A stretch of 38,220 nt of DNA from an uncultured Porphyromonadaceae bacterium (GCA_947073495.1 CAMTMX010000027.1:1-38220), one strand, 5' to 3'; positions 9,116 to 17,890 are shown, counted from the stretch's first letter. A program made the numbers and translations. The notes: generated from the sequence alone by a model not told the origin.

Positions 9116-9160
9116 AAAAGATCCCGGGACGTGACAACAGACACAGTGCCGGGATCTTTT
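9116..9160. terminator. Terminator-like hairpin abutting the DUF308 start codon
   Basis: Perfect 12-bp stem AAAAGATCCCGG (9116-9127) with CCGGGATCTTTT (9149-9160) and a 21-base loop. Read on the minus strand the stem is followed by seven T residues and then, after five bases, by the DUF308 start codon. It may end transcription from the upstream hydrolase-Mur ligase-yccF operon, or it may lie in the DUF308 leader and act as an attenuator. Confidence 0.7.
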
Positions 9161-9300
9161 AATTACTCCCGTGTCCATATTGCTAATCATAAGAGACGTA
9201 TCTCACATCCCTTGTCATTAAAACATATGAACTCGGTTTTGGTTCTGATATCTTAGAGCATGTTTATTTTTAACATTAAGAAATCTTTAGAAGTCTTTTG

Positions 9301-9412
9301 GGCTTGTTTTAAGTCTTCATTCAGTCGTTATGGAACCACTCCTTAACTCAGTCTCAAAACAATCTCAAAAACTCTTTCTAAATCTTAACTTATGCCAAAA
9401 GCAAACATCCTC
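9301..9412 (-). repeat. Dispersed intergenic repeat, copy 1
   Basis: Read on the minus strand, this 112-base stretch aligns with 33707-33823 across nearly its whole length. Shared blocks include GTTAAGATTTAGA, a following TTTTGAG stretch, and TTCCATAA followed by an ACTGAA/ACAGAA word. It starts five bases after the yccF stop codon. Two further short copies with the same core occur at 26745-26775 and 34005-34038. Confidence 0.75.
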
Positions 9413-9416
9413 TTAA

Positions 9417-9785
9417 TCAGTTCACAAACTTGCCAAATGGAAACATAGCAAGACGCATCAGTTTAAAATGCTGCAACCCGAAAGGGATCCCGACAATGGT
9501 GATGCAGAACACCAATCCCCACAAAAGATGTGTCAGGGCAATCGGAATGCCACCCACAAACCACCATATCACGTTCATTATAGCGTTGAGACACCCACAC
9601 GATGATGGAGATGGCACGACTTTTGTCCCAAAAGGGACAAGCGCTACAACAGAAAGTTTTATTGTCTGTAGCCCGAACGGTATCCCGATGATAGTGATCA
9701 TCATCGCCACACTCGACATGATATATTCTATCGCTATCATAAAGCCTCCGAACACAATCCAGATTATATTTAAAATCAAATTCAT
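9417..9785 (-). CDS. yccF: YccF domain-containing inner-membrane protein
   Basis: 122 residues built from two homologous halves, each with hydrophobic helices and a GIPFGLQ motif (MMITIIGIPFGLQTIKL, CITIVGIPFGLQHFKL) followed by a short PFG motif. This duplicated arrangement and length match the YccF (DUF307) family of small inner-membrane proteins, whose biochemical function is not established. The gene begins six bases after the Mur ligase stop, so it is the third gene of an operon with the alpha/beta hydrolase and Mur ligase. The dispersed repeat copy 1 starts immediately after its stop codon. Confidence 0.9.
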   Translation of the reverse strand: MNLILNIIWIVFGGFMIAIEYIMSSVAMMITIIGIPFGLQTIKLSVVALVPFGTKVVPSPSSCGCLNAIMNVIWWFVGGIPIALTHLLWGLVFCITIVGIPFGLQHFKLMRLAMFPFGKFVN

Positions 9786-9791
9786 TTTTTA

Positions 9792-11396
9792 TCATTTAAA
9801 TGTGTCAGGGAGATCATTCTCATATAAGACGGTATCGCCTGTTTTAAGTATCCCTGAAAGTTTTTGTTGAGCTTCGGCAAAACTGCCTACAATATAAAGG
9901 TTATCTTCCTTGAATCCTGACTTATTAATGCCTGCAACTATAGCATCCCTGTTATATTGACCCACTATAATTGCAACATCACAGCATTTGGCAATTTCTT
10001 CACCCAAGGCTTCATTGAGTTCAGCCTGACGGTCGCCCAATTCTATCATTCCCGGAGTCACAACTATGCGCTTGCCGTCAGTAAATCCTGACAATACTTC
10101 CAGTGCCATCTTGGATCCTGATGGATTAGAATTAAACGCATCGTCGATAATAGTCACTCCTCCGGGGGTCTGCTTGATGCTCAGTCTATGTTCCACCTGC
10201 TCGATACTTGCAACCGCCCTGCGGATTTTATCCTCTTTCATTCCCATATGGAGAGCAATGATGACAGCTGCAAGAAGATTTGATATGTTGCACGCACCGA
10301 CAAGCCGTGTGGTCAACGCCATAGACAGACCGTCGGGACCTTTAACAGTAAAAGATGTGCCATACGGAGAATAACTTATGTTTTCAGCCACATACCGGCA
10401 ATCTTTAGAATTTGAATCGTCCACACAATAACGCACGGATTCTACATTAGATACGGGGCGATTGGCACAATATTCGAAATCATTGTTTATTACAGCAAAT
10501 CCGTCTGAAGGGAGGGCGTCTACAAGTTCAAATTTAGTAGACTGCACATTTTCTATCGTTTTGAACGATTCAAGATGCATCGGTCCGACAGCAGTGATAA
10601 TACCCATCTGCGGATGGACAAGATCGCAAATCTCTTTGATATCACCCTTCTGTTTTGCCCCCATCTCACAAATGAAAACCGTATTGTATGGCTTCATCAT
10701 TTCCCTTACCGTCCTTATGACACCCATAGGAGTATTATAGGAACCCGGCGTCATGAGCACATCAAATTCTTCAGAAAGTATTCTGTTGAGATAGTGTTTC
10801 GTACTTGTCTTGCCATAAGATCCGGTTATACCTATCACAGTGAGGTCCGGCATTGAACGTAATATCGAGGCTGCCTCATTCCAATACTTTTTGTTGATCA
10901 TTTTTTCAACAGGCATAAGGATTACTACTGCAAGCATCACTATAGCCCAAGAAAAAATTGTCATCAAAAGAAGGGATCCGACAGTAAGCGCCGGTGCAGA
11001 ATATCCCCACGGCAAATATTCTCTGAAACCCGTACATAATATCACTGCAATATATGCCGCCACTCCAATAAATGCCGATACAGAATATATTCTCCACACT
11101 CTTTTTGTGAAAACCAGAGGCTTTTTAAATTTCTTTTTAAATATCAGCCATACTTTTGTAATGCAAGCCATTGCCACAATCAAAATAGCAAGACGGATAT
11201 CAAGCAATGTGGCAAAAACAAGTAAAAGCAACGCCACATCCACAAGCCGCCACGTGCTTCCGATATCTTGTTTCAGATATTTCCAATATCGGGGCAAACG
11301 ATAGCTGTTTTGCTGAAGCATATGGATATCATGCTTGAAATTCAACACCATATAGATGCCGCAAATTATATAGGCTACAATTAAAAACGCACTCAT
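9792..11396 (-). CDS. Membrane-anchored Mur ligase family protein (MurF-like)
   Basis: 534 residues. The first 165 or so form four to five hydrophobic helices separated by basic loops. The rest is a Mur ligase central and C-terminal domain: the ATP-binding loop GITGSYGKTSTKHYL (about residue 185), CEMGAKQKGDIKEI, GPMHLESFKTIENVQSTKFELV and a C-terminal IDDAFNSNPSGSKMALEVL motif typical of MurF. MurF adds D-Ala-D-Ala to UDP-MurNAc-tripeptide, but the usual MurF N-terminal substrate-binding domain is replaced here by the membrane domain. The substrate may therefore be lipid-linked or different, and calling it MurF is uncertain. It lies 49 bases after the alpha/beta hydrolase and 6 before yccF, which indicates co-transcription. 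Confidence 0.85.
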   Translation of the reverse strand: MSAFLIVAYIICGIYMVLNFKHDIHMLQQNSYRLPRYWKYLKQDIGSTWRLVDVALLLLVFATLLDIRLAILIVAMACITKVWLIFKKKFKKPLVFTKRVWRIYSVSAFIGVAAYIAVILCTGFREYLPWGYSAPALTVGSLLLMTIFSWAIVMLAVVILMPVEKMINKKYWNEAASILRSMPDLTVIGITGSYGKTSTKHYLNRILSEEFDVLMTPGSYNTPMGVIRTVREMMKPYNTVFICEMGAKQKGDIKEICDLVHPQMGIITAVGPMHLESFKTIENVQSTKFELVDALPSDGFAVINNDFEYCANRPVSNVESVRYCVDDSNSKDCRYVAENISYSPYGTSFTVKGPDGLSMALTTRLVGACNISNLLAAVIIALHMGMKEDKIRRAVASIEQVEHRLSIKQTPGGVTIIDDAFNSNPSGSKMALEVLSGFTDGKRIVVTPGMIELGDRQAELNEALGEEIAKCCDVAIIVGQYNRDAIVAGINKSGFKEDNLYIVGSFAEAQQKLSGILKTGDTVLYENDLPDTFK

Positions 11397-11445
11397 TTTA
11401 ATGTGTTTTTTTGTTATGAAACGTTATTTCAATTTTTCTTTCTGA

Positions 11446-12234
11446 TTATTCCGTCACCGGATGTAACTCCTTTTTAAAAAATTCTTTCATCACGGCACGA
11501 AATCCAAACGGATTGTCAAGGAAACTATAGTGCCCGCATTCAGGAAAACTCACCAGTCCGGCATCAGGAATAAGCTTTTCCATCGTTTTTGCATCAGACA
11601 ACGGCGTTGCCGTATCATTTTCTCCCCATATGAGCAATGCCGACGCCTTGATATCGGGCATGACATGCTTGAGGTCTTCGTTGACACATTTGCTCATAAC
11701 CGCTCGCATCATCGGAGATGAGTTTCTATAGTCTGCCGATCCTTTCTTAGCCCTCATCTTTTCAACAATCTCTCCCCCCTTTTTATTACCTAAAACAAGG
11801 AGCAACAATTTTTTGATAGTTTTGAAACTATAGACTTTCCAATAATATCTCAGACCGCGTTTAGGTTTTATTCCGGCAGCGTCGACCAATACTATTTTCC
11901 CGATTTCATTGCGGGAAGACAGCAAAATCGCGATTCTTCCCCCGAATGAATGTCCTATAAGAACCGGGGTGTGTAGCCCCTCTTTTTTTATGAAATCTTC
12001 CACTGTTCGTGTAAACTGTTCAATTCCCCATACTTCAGTGGGCTCCTGACTTTTTCCATGTCCCGGAAGATCAAGATTGTAAACTTTCATTCCCGGTTCA
12101 AAAATAGCCGCAATGCTTTTAACCGTGGTGTGGTCGCATCCCCATCCGTGCATGAGCACAACGGGAGTGCCGTCATCTTTACCCGACACTTCGTAATGCA
12201 ATTTCACGCCATTTACATTTATATCTTTTTCCAT
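11446..12234 (-). CDS. Alpha/beta-fold hydrolase
   Basis: 262 residues with a complete alpha/beta-hydrolase triad. The oxyanion region is MHGWGCD, the nucleophile elbow is GHSFGG (Ser near residue 97), the acid is the Asp of WGENDTATPL and the His is in FPECGHYSFLDNP. A basic helical cap (RGLRYYWKVYSFKTIKKLLLLVLGNKKGG) lies between elbow and acid. No signal peptide, so cytoplasmic. The chemistry is ester, thioester or amide hydrolysis, substrate unknown. It is the first gene of the operon with the membrane Mur ligase, which hints at a role in peptidoglycan precursor or envelope metabolism; that is inference from context. Confidence 0.88.
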   Translation of the reverse strand: MEKDINVNGVKLHYEVSGKDDGTPVVLMHGWGCDHTTVKSIAAIFEPGMKVYNLDLPGHGKSQEPTEVWGIEQFTRTVEDFIKKEGLHTPVLIGHSFGGRIAILLSSRNEIGKIVLVDAAGIKPKRGLRYYWKVYSFKTIKKLLLLVLGNKKGGEIVEKMRAKKGSADYRNSSPMMRAVMSKCVNEDLKHVMPDIKASALLIWGENDTATPLSDAKTMEKLIPDAGLVSFPECGHYSFLDNPFGFRAVMKEFFKKELHPVTE

Positions 12235-12316
12235 ATGATTTTTTCATTGCCGGATTCAATCTTAATCCATACGTAATGTCGGCGACAATCGCCAAGAGAG
12301 ATTTTGAATCCAACTA

Positions 12317-12324
12317 CAAAATTA
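12317..12324 (-). promoter_or_regulatory. Possible -7 element for the hydrolase-Mur ligase-yccF operon
   Basis: On the minus strand this reads TAATTTTG, matching the Bacteroidetes -7 consensus TAnnTTTG, about 83 bases before the hydrolase start. No good TTTG is found 20 bases upstream, so it is a weak call. The same word occurs before fprA, the thiamine operon and the helicase gene. Confidence 0.35.
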
Positions 12325-12363
12325 CTAAAAATACTTAATCCGGATTCCTCTTATGGCAGGATA

Positions 12364-12395
12364 TTTGCGCGGCAGACATATTTTTTGTATATTTG
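12364..12395 (+). promoter_or_regulatory. Promoter of recJ
   Basis: TTTG at 12364-12367, a 20-base spacer, and TATATTTG at 12388-12395 exactly match the Bacteroidetes housekeeping promoter (TTTG / TAnnTTTG). Transcription should start near 12402, leaving a leader of about 95 bases before the recJ ATG. Confidence 0.8.
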
Positions 12396-12453
12396 CATCC
12401 AACTCATATCCTCGTGGAGACGCCCATTGCGTAAATATCAGATTAACCACATT

Positions 12454-12477
12454 GTTGAACAGCTCTGCCTGTTCAAC
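12454..12477 (+). other. Hairpin in the recJ leader
   Basis: Perfect 9-bp stem GTTGAACAG / CTGTTCAAC with a 6-base loop, ending 20 bases before the recJ start codon. No T-run follows, so it is not a terminator. It could affect leader stability or translation initiation. Confidence 0.6.
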
Positions 12478-12497
12478 TCCAAGACTTTTCGTCTGCA

Positions 12498-14231
12498 ATG
12501 ATAACAAAATGGAATTATCAACCTCTCACCATTCAGCAAAAAAGCTCAGCTGACGAAATGCTCCCCCACTGCGGTGGAGCCGCCCCCATTGCTGAGCTAC
12601 TGATACGTAGAGGAGTGACAACCACCCGCGAGGCGCAAGCTTTCTTCACCCCCTCTATATCCGATCTGCACGACCCCTTTCTTATGCCGGACATGGACAA
12701 GGCTGTCAACAGGCTCAACAAAGCCATGGGTGCCAAAGAGAGGATCATGATTTATGGAGACTATGACGTTGACGGCACCACAGCCGTAGCGCTGGTATAT
12801 AAATATCTGCAGAACTATTATAGCAATATAGAATATTATATACCCACACGCTACGAAGAAGGTTACGGAATCTCCTTGAAAAGTATAGAATATGCGGCTG
12901 AAAATGATGTAAAGCTTGTGATTGTGCTCGATTGCGGTATCAAGGCGATCGATGAAATAGCCTTTGCCAAAGAGAAAGGGATAGATTTCATCATCTGCGA
13001 CCACCACGTGCCAGACGAAGTTCTCCCCCAAGCTGTGGCAATCCTTAATCCCAAAATGCCTAACTCCACTTATCCGTGCCCGCACCTTTCCGGCTGTGGC
13101 GTGGGATTTAAATTCATGCAGGCATTCGCCATGAGCAACGGGCTTACAAACCATAACGAACTTGAATCTCTTCTTGACCTCGTCGCTGTGAGTATCGCCG
13201 CCGATATTGTCCCTATCACCGGAGAAAACCGTGTAATGGCATATCATGGGTTGAGAAGACTTAACTCAAATCCGAATCTGGGACTAAGAAGCATTATCAG
13301 ACTTTGCAAACTCACAAACAAGGATATAACAATCAGCGATGTCATTTTCAAAATCGGTCCGCGCATAAATGCCTCCGGACGAATGCAAAGCGGCATTGAG
13401 GCAGTAGATCTTCTCGTATGCCGGGATCTCCACGATGCATACGAAAAAGGGAAAGACATCGACCAATATAACCGCGACAGAAAAGAACTTGACAAAAAAA
13501 TAACCGATGAGGCAAACAACCTTATAGAGCGTAACGTAAACATAATACATGGCAAACGCTCCATAGTGGTCTACAACAAAGACTGGCACAAAGGAATCAT
13601 CGGTATTGTGGCGTCTCGACTCACGGAACTTTATTACAAGCCCTCGGTAGTGCTCACTTTCTCAAACGGCATGGCGACTGGTTCGTCTCGGTCTGTGCAA
13701 GGCTTCGACATTTATTCGGCAGTCAATTCCACCCGCGACCTCCTGGAAAACTTCGGTGGTCACACTTATGCCGTAGGGCTTTCATTAAAAGAGGAAAACA
13801 TCGAAGAGTTCCGCCGAAGGTTTGAAGAATATGTGGCAATGCATATCCAGCCCAACCAGCTGACCCCTATGATTGAGATCGATGCAATGATTGAGTTCGC
13901 CGACATAACGCCGGAACTTGTGGCACACCTCAAAAAATTTAATCCTTTCGGTCCGGGCAATCAAAATCCGGTGTTCTGCACACGCAATGTTTTCGATTTT
14001 GGCACAAGCAAGCTTGTCGGGAAAAATCTCGAACACATAAAACTGGAGCTTGAAGACAATAGCACAAGCCGTGTAATCAATGCAATAGCCTTCAATATGG
14101 CTCCATATTTCGAGCATATCCACGCTCATAAGCCTATCGATATCTGCTATACTATAGAGCAGACAAAGCATTCCGGTAATCTCGACTCAGTGCAGCTTAT
14201 GATAAAGGATATACGTCCGTCCGCAGAGTAA
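12498..14231 (+). CDS. recJ: Single-stranded-DNA-specific exonuclease RecJ
   Basis: 577 residues, the usual length. The DHH phosphoesterase motifs are present: IYGDYDVDGTTA (metal ligands), VLDCGIKAID, ICDHHVPDEVLPQAVAILNPK (DHH), followed by GCGVGFKFMQAF and the DHHA1 domain with GRMQSG and the later GSSRSVQGFDIYSAV and NFGGHTYAVGLSL motifs. RecJ degrades single-stranded DNA 5' to 3' and supplies 3' tails in RecF-pathway recombination and mismatch repair. It stands directly upstream of recQ, its functional partner in that pathway. The start is supported by the strong promoter about 100 bases upstream and the N-terminal alignment of the folded domain. Confidence 0.97.
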   Translation: MITKWNYQPLTIQQKSSADEMLPHCGGAAPIAELLIRRGVTTTREAQAFFTPSISDLHDPFLMPDMDKAVNRLNKAMGAKERIMIYGDYDVDGTTAVALVYKYLQNYYSNIEYYIPTRYEEGYGISLKSIEYAAENDVKLVIVLDCGIKAIDEIAFAKEKGIDFIICDHHVPDEVLPQAVAILNPKMPNSTYPCPHLSGCGVGFKFMQAFAMSNGLTNHNELESLLDLVAVSIAADIVPITGENRVMAYHGLRRLNSNPNLGLRSIIRLCKLTNKDITISDVIFKIGPRINASGRMQSGIEAVDLLVCRDLHDAYEKGKDIDQYNRDRKELDKKITDEANNLIERNVNIIHGKRSIVVYNKDWHKGIIGIVASRLTELYYKPSVVLTFSNGMATGSSRSVQGFDIYSAVNSTRDLLENFGGHTYAVGLSLKEENIEEFRRRFEEYVAMHIQPNQLTPMIEIDAMIEFADITPELVAHLKKFNPFGPGNQNPVFCTRNVFDFGTSKLVGKNLEHIKLELEDNSTSRVINAIAFNMAPYFEHIHAHKPIDICYTIEQTKHSGNLDSVQLMIKDIRPSAE

Positions 14232-14330
14232 AATCCCTCCCTTTATCGTCTCAAACCTCATAATAGCGATAAAGCCGAAGCTCCTTAATAATCATTCCAC
14301 GCTTCCATTCTCTCCACTATAGACAAAATT

Positions 14331-16250
14331 ATGAACATTCATGAAATCCTGAAAAAATATTGGGGTTACGATCATTTCCGCCCTTTACAAGAAGATATTA
14401 TCAATTCTGTGCTTGATGGGAATGACACTCTCGGCCTGATGCCGACCGGCGGCGGGAAGTCTATCACGTTTCAGGTGCCGGGCATGACTTTCGAATCCGG
14501 TGTGACCATAGTAGTCACGCCATTGATATCACTCATGAAAGACCAGGTCGACAACCTGAAACGACACAGGATAAAAGCCGTATATTTCCACTCGGGGATG
14601 TCTGCCACAGAGTCGAGAAACGCCTGGGAAAAACTGGTGAACGGAAATGCTCGCTTTTTATATATCGCTCCTGAACGTTTGCAAAACGACAGGTTCATGC
14701 TTGAGTTGCGTCAAATTGAGATCAGACTTATCGTTGTTGATGAGGCTCACTGTATTTCTCAATGGGGCTACGATTTCCGTCCTTCATATCTTACTATTAA
14801 ATCACTTCGAAAACTGAAACCGGGAATCCCGGTATTGGCGCTGACAGCAACCGCCACTCCGGATGTGGCGCAAGACATAATGGATCAACTGGAATTCCGT
14901 AACGGCAAAAGTTTTAGAAAAAGTTTTGTCAGGGAAAACATCAGCTATATCGTCAGAGCTTCCGATGCAAAAATCCATGACGTGCTTCACATCCTTTCTC
15001 GCACTTCCGGCACATCCATTGTGTATGTCCGTAGCAGAAGACGCTGCCGTGAGATTTCCGAGTTTCTTCAGTCTGCCGACATATCATCCACATTTTACCA
15101 TGCCGGTCTTGATTTCAGACTAAAAGAGGAACGACAGAACGCATGGCAATCCGGTGCAGTGAGAGTAATGGTCGCTACAAATGCATTCGGAATGGGTATT
15201 GATAAACCTGACGTCAGGGTCGTGATCCACTATGATCTTCCACCGTCTCTTGAAGAATATTATCAGGAAGCCGGACGTGCCGGACGCGATGGACTTCCAT
15301 CCTTTGCCGTGGTGCTTGCCGCCAAAACAGACCGTGGAGTAATGCACAGAAGGATTACGGAAGCTTTCCCCGAAAGGAAAGTTGTCAAAAAGACTTATGA
15401 GCGTATCTGTAATTTTTTGCATGTCTCCATTGGGGAAGGATATGATTCCATACGGGAATTTGATATTGAAAAATTCTGCAGACTATTTGAAATACAGGAA
15501 CGACAATGCCGAGCATCTTTGAGATTACTTTCTCAAGCGGGATATCTACATTTCATCGAAGACCCCGACAGCAGGTCACGCTTCAAAATGCTTTGTACAC
15601 GTGAAGAACTTTATGACATACATGATCTCTCAGAAGCCGGCGAAAAGGTTCTTGCCATGACCTTACGGACATACACAGGTCTTTTCACAGATTATGTATA
15701 TATTCAAGAACCGGAAATAGCCTTCAAGTTGCAGGTGTCGGAGAACACTGTCTATGAAGCGATGCTCGAACTCTCGAGAAGGAAGATCGTAAGCTACATA
15801 CCGCATTCCGGAATACCGATGATATATTTCCCGACATCACGGGAAGAGACCTCTTCCCTATTGATCGGGAAAAATATCTACGAACAACGGAAAGATGCCA
15901 TGACCGTCCGTACGGAATCTATGCTTGACTATGCTTTCTCTGCCAAAGATTGTCGTGTGGAGCGTATGCTGGCTTATTTTGGCGAAAATAATTCAGGGAA
16001 ATGTGGGAAGTGTGATGTCTGCAGAGATCGGAAAAAATCAAATTCACAAAAGAAAACAGATGATGACGGACTTCCAGATCGTATAATGTCTTTTATCAAA
16101 TCAAGACCATCGGGAACCACTCTTACCGCAATAGAACAATTTTGCGGCAAAGACACAGCTGCCACAGCCTCAATAGTGGCATTCCTTTGTAATGAAGGAT
16201 TTCTGAAATGTGAAAACAACATTTATCGTATAGCCTCGGAAACGGTATGA
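14331..16250 (+). CDS. recQ: ATP-dependent DNA helicase RecQ
   Basis: 639 residues. Superfamily 2 motifs: FRPLQEDI (motif 0), GLMPTGGGKSITFQVP (Walker A), VVDEAHCISQWGYDFRPSY (DEAH Walker B plus the RecQ aromatic-rich loop), LTATATPDV (III), and in the second RecA lobe ATNAFGMGIDKPDVRVVIHYDLP and QEAGRAGRDG (motif VI). The RecQ-Ct zinc site is visible near residues 555-578 (C...GKCGKCDVCRD), followed by a winged-helix region and a short tail. There is no HRDC domain, so this is the shorter RecQ type. It unwinds DNA 3' to 5' in recombination repair. It follows recJ by about 100 bases and overlaps the umuC-like gene by four (ATGA), implying translational coupling with a translesion polymerase. 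Confidence 0.96.
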   Translation: MNIHEILKKYWGYDHFRPLQEDIINSVLDGNDTLGLMPTGGGKSITFQVPGMTFESGVTIVVTPLISLMKDQVDNLKRHRIKAVYFHSGMSATESRNAWEKLVNGNARFLYIAPERLQNDRFMLELRQIEIRLIVVDEAHCISQWGYDFRPSYLTIKSLRKLKPGIPVLALTATATPDVAQDIMDQLEFRNGKSFRKSFVRENISYIVRASDAKIHDVLHILSRTSGTSIVYVRSRRRCREISEFLQSADISSTFYHAGLDFRLKEERQNAWQSGAVRVMVATNAFGMGIDKPDVRVVIHYDLPPSLEEYYQEAGRAGRDGLPSFAVVLAAKTDRGVMHRRITEAFPERKVVKKTYERICNFLHVSIGEGYDSIREFDIEKFCRLFEIQERQCRASLRLLSQAGYLHFIEDPDSRSRFKMLCTREELYDIHDLSEAGEKVLAMTLRTYTGLFTDYVYIQEPEIAFKLQVSENTVYEAMLELSRRKIVSYIPHSGIPMIYFPTSREETSSLLIGKNIYEQRKDAMTVRTESMLDYAFSAKDCRVERMLAYFGENNSGKCGKCDVCRDRKKSNSQKKTDDDGLPDRIMSFIKSRPSGTTLTAIEQFCGKDTAATASIVAFLCNEGFLKCENNIYRIASETV

Positions 16251-17557
16251 TAGGACTGGCTGATTGTAACAATTTTTTCGTTTCGTGTGAGCGCTCGGTA
16301 GACCGTTCCCTCGAAAATCGCGCCGTGGTTGTCATGAGCAATAACGACGGATGTGTGGTGGCTCGAAGCAATGAGGCAAAAGCTCTCGGCATAAAAATGG
16401 GCCAGCCTGTATTCGAAATCCGCCAGCTTGTCAATTCCGGAAAAGTGATAGCATTGTCCGGGCAACACCTTCTATATCGCGACATAAGTTTGAGAATACA
16501 CGACATTTTCAAGCGCTATGTGCCTCATGCAATCGATTATTCAATTGACGAATCTTTTCTTGACATGACCGGCATTCCCGACAATATGCTTCTGGAAATT
16601 GGGGAAGCTATCTGCAAGGCATGTTGGGAAGAGATGCACATACCCGTCACTATCGGCTTCGCATCCACCAAGACTCTTGCAAAAATAGTGACCGAAACAT
16701 GTAAAAAAAGAAAAATCTCTGTAGAAGTTTTGAGGGATGCTTCCCATAAAGATGAATTGCTCAGGCTTCTGCCAATTTCTGAGCTTTGGGGAATTGGCAG
16801 ACGATTATCAAAAAAACTCTATCAGGCAGGGATTTTCTCTGTTGCTGATTTCGCCGGTAAAAACAGGTATTGGGTACGGTCGCAGTTGGGTGTAAACGGC
16901 GAGCGTTCCTGGCTTGAACTTCATGGGGTCAGTTGCATCGAACTTTCTCATGTCGACCGTTTGTTGCAAGACTCCATAAGCGAGACGCGTACATTTCCTG
17001 AGGATATTGATGATTATGATTACATACGCGCAAGGATTGCAATCTACAGTGCCGATTGCGCCAAAAAGCTCAGGCGCATGAACGGGGTATGTCAAATCGT
17101 TTCGGTATTTCTTCGCACCAACAGATTCCATCCTGAGAAAGGTATCTATCGTCCTGAAACGTCAATACGGCTCTCGCACTACACAAATGATACACAAGAA
17201 ATTGTAAACGCTGCTATTTTCGGGCTAAACAACGTTTTCAGAACCGGAATATCCTACAAACGGGCTGGAGTAATCATATCCGACATAGTTCCTGCATCAT
17301 CACTGATTCCCTCATTGTTTGATGACAGCCAACTGTTTTCCGAACAGACTGGTGATACCCGAGATAACAGTCATTTGAACACTGATTCAAAACCATCATC
17401 TCCTAAACCTCATCAATCTTTAATGAAAGTGGTAGACAACATTAATGCAAAAGCTGGAAAATCACCACTTAAACTGGCATCTCAACTCACCTTCCACACG
17501 TTGGGGCATAATGACGGTTACTCATCATCATTCCAAGCCCCCTCCCGAAAGAAATAA
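16247..17557 (+). CDS. umuC: Y-family DNA polymerase, UmuC type
   Basis: 436 residues. The N-terminus GLADCNNFFVSCERSVD carries the first catalytic Asp and the YSIDESFLDMTG motif carries the Asp-Glu pair, both required for Mg-dependent synthesis. A thumb helix-hairpin-helix (ELWGIGRRLSKKL) and little-finger domain follow. A possible clamp-binding motif is near SLFDD. By family this is the catalytic subunit of Pol V, which copies across DNA damage. No umuD-like gene is nearby, although UmuC normally works with cleaved UmuD. The C-terminal 30 residues do not match the common UmuC ending (RYTTRW) that I know. The start codon overlaps the recQ stop (ATGA). Confidence 0.93.
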   Translation: MIGLADCNNFFVSCERSVDRSLENRAVVVMSNNDGCVVARSNEAKALGIKMGQPVFEIRQLVNSGKVIALSGQHLLYRDISLRIHDIFKRYVPHAIDYSIDESFLDMTGIPDNMLLEIGEAICKACWEEMHIPVTIGFASTKTLAKIVTETCKKRKISVEVLRDASHKDELLRLLPISELWGIGRRLSKKLYQAGIFSVADFAGKNRYWVRSQLGVNGERSWLELHGVSCIELSHVDRLLQDSISETRTFPEDIDDYDYIRARIAIYSADCAKKLRRMNGVCQIVSVFLRTNRFHPEKGIYRPETSIRLSHYTNDTQEIVNAAIFGLNNVFRTGISYKRAGVIISDIVPASSLIPSLFDDSQLFSEQTGDTRDNSHLNTDSKPSSPKPHQSLMKVVDNINAKAGKSPLKLASQLTFHTLGHNDGYSSSFQAPSRKK

Positions 17558-17762
17558 ACCATTCAAATCGCACAAGCAAAATTAGAGTTCTACAAAAGAA
17601 TTGGATAATCAGGATTCACAAGCGCAATTTTAGACATACCCAATAATTGGATTATTTTGATTATGCCGATTGAGAACAGCCGACGGATTGAAAGTAGAGA
17701 CACGGTTGATGTACGTAAAATCAAAAAGTTCAGATTCAAAATTCAAATAAATTGAACTAAAA

Positions 17763-17794
17763 TTTGCCTATTATAAAAATTTGAATTAAATTTG
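17763..17794 (+). promoter_or_regulatory. Promoter of tRNA-Ala
   Basis: TTTG at 17763-17766, a 20-base spacer and TAAATTTG at 17787-17794 fit the Bacteroidetes promoter exactly. The expected start near 17802 lies about 12 bases before the tRNA. Confidence 0.8.
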
Positions 17795-17813
17795 CAGCAC
17801 ATACAAATACTAA

Positions 17814-17890
17814 GGGGCATTAGCTCATCTGGCTAGAGCGTTTGACTGGCAGTCAAGAGGTGACGAGTTCGAGTCTCGTATGCTCCACCA
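17814..17890 (+). tRNA. tRNA-Ala, anticodon GGC
   Basis: 77 bases fold into a full cloverleaf: acceptor GGGGCAT/ATGCTCC, D arm GCTC...GAGC, anticodon stem TTTGA/TCAAG with loop CTGGCAG (anticodon GGC, reads GCC and GCU), and T arm ACGAG/CTCGT with TTCGAGT loop. The third acceptor pair is G-T, the G3:U70 identity element of alanine tRNA. CCA is encoded at 17888-17890. It has its own promoter and terminator, so it is a stand-alone unit. Confidence 0.96.

Noticed and set aside
12597..13247. 216-codon open frame antisense to recJ
   Set aside because: Lies fully opposite a clear recJ gene, has no recognisable domain, and reads as a shadow of the recJ codons.
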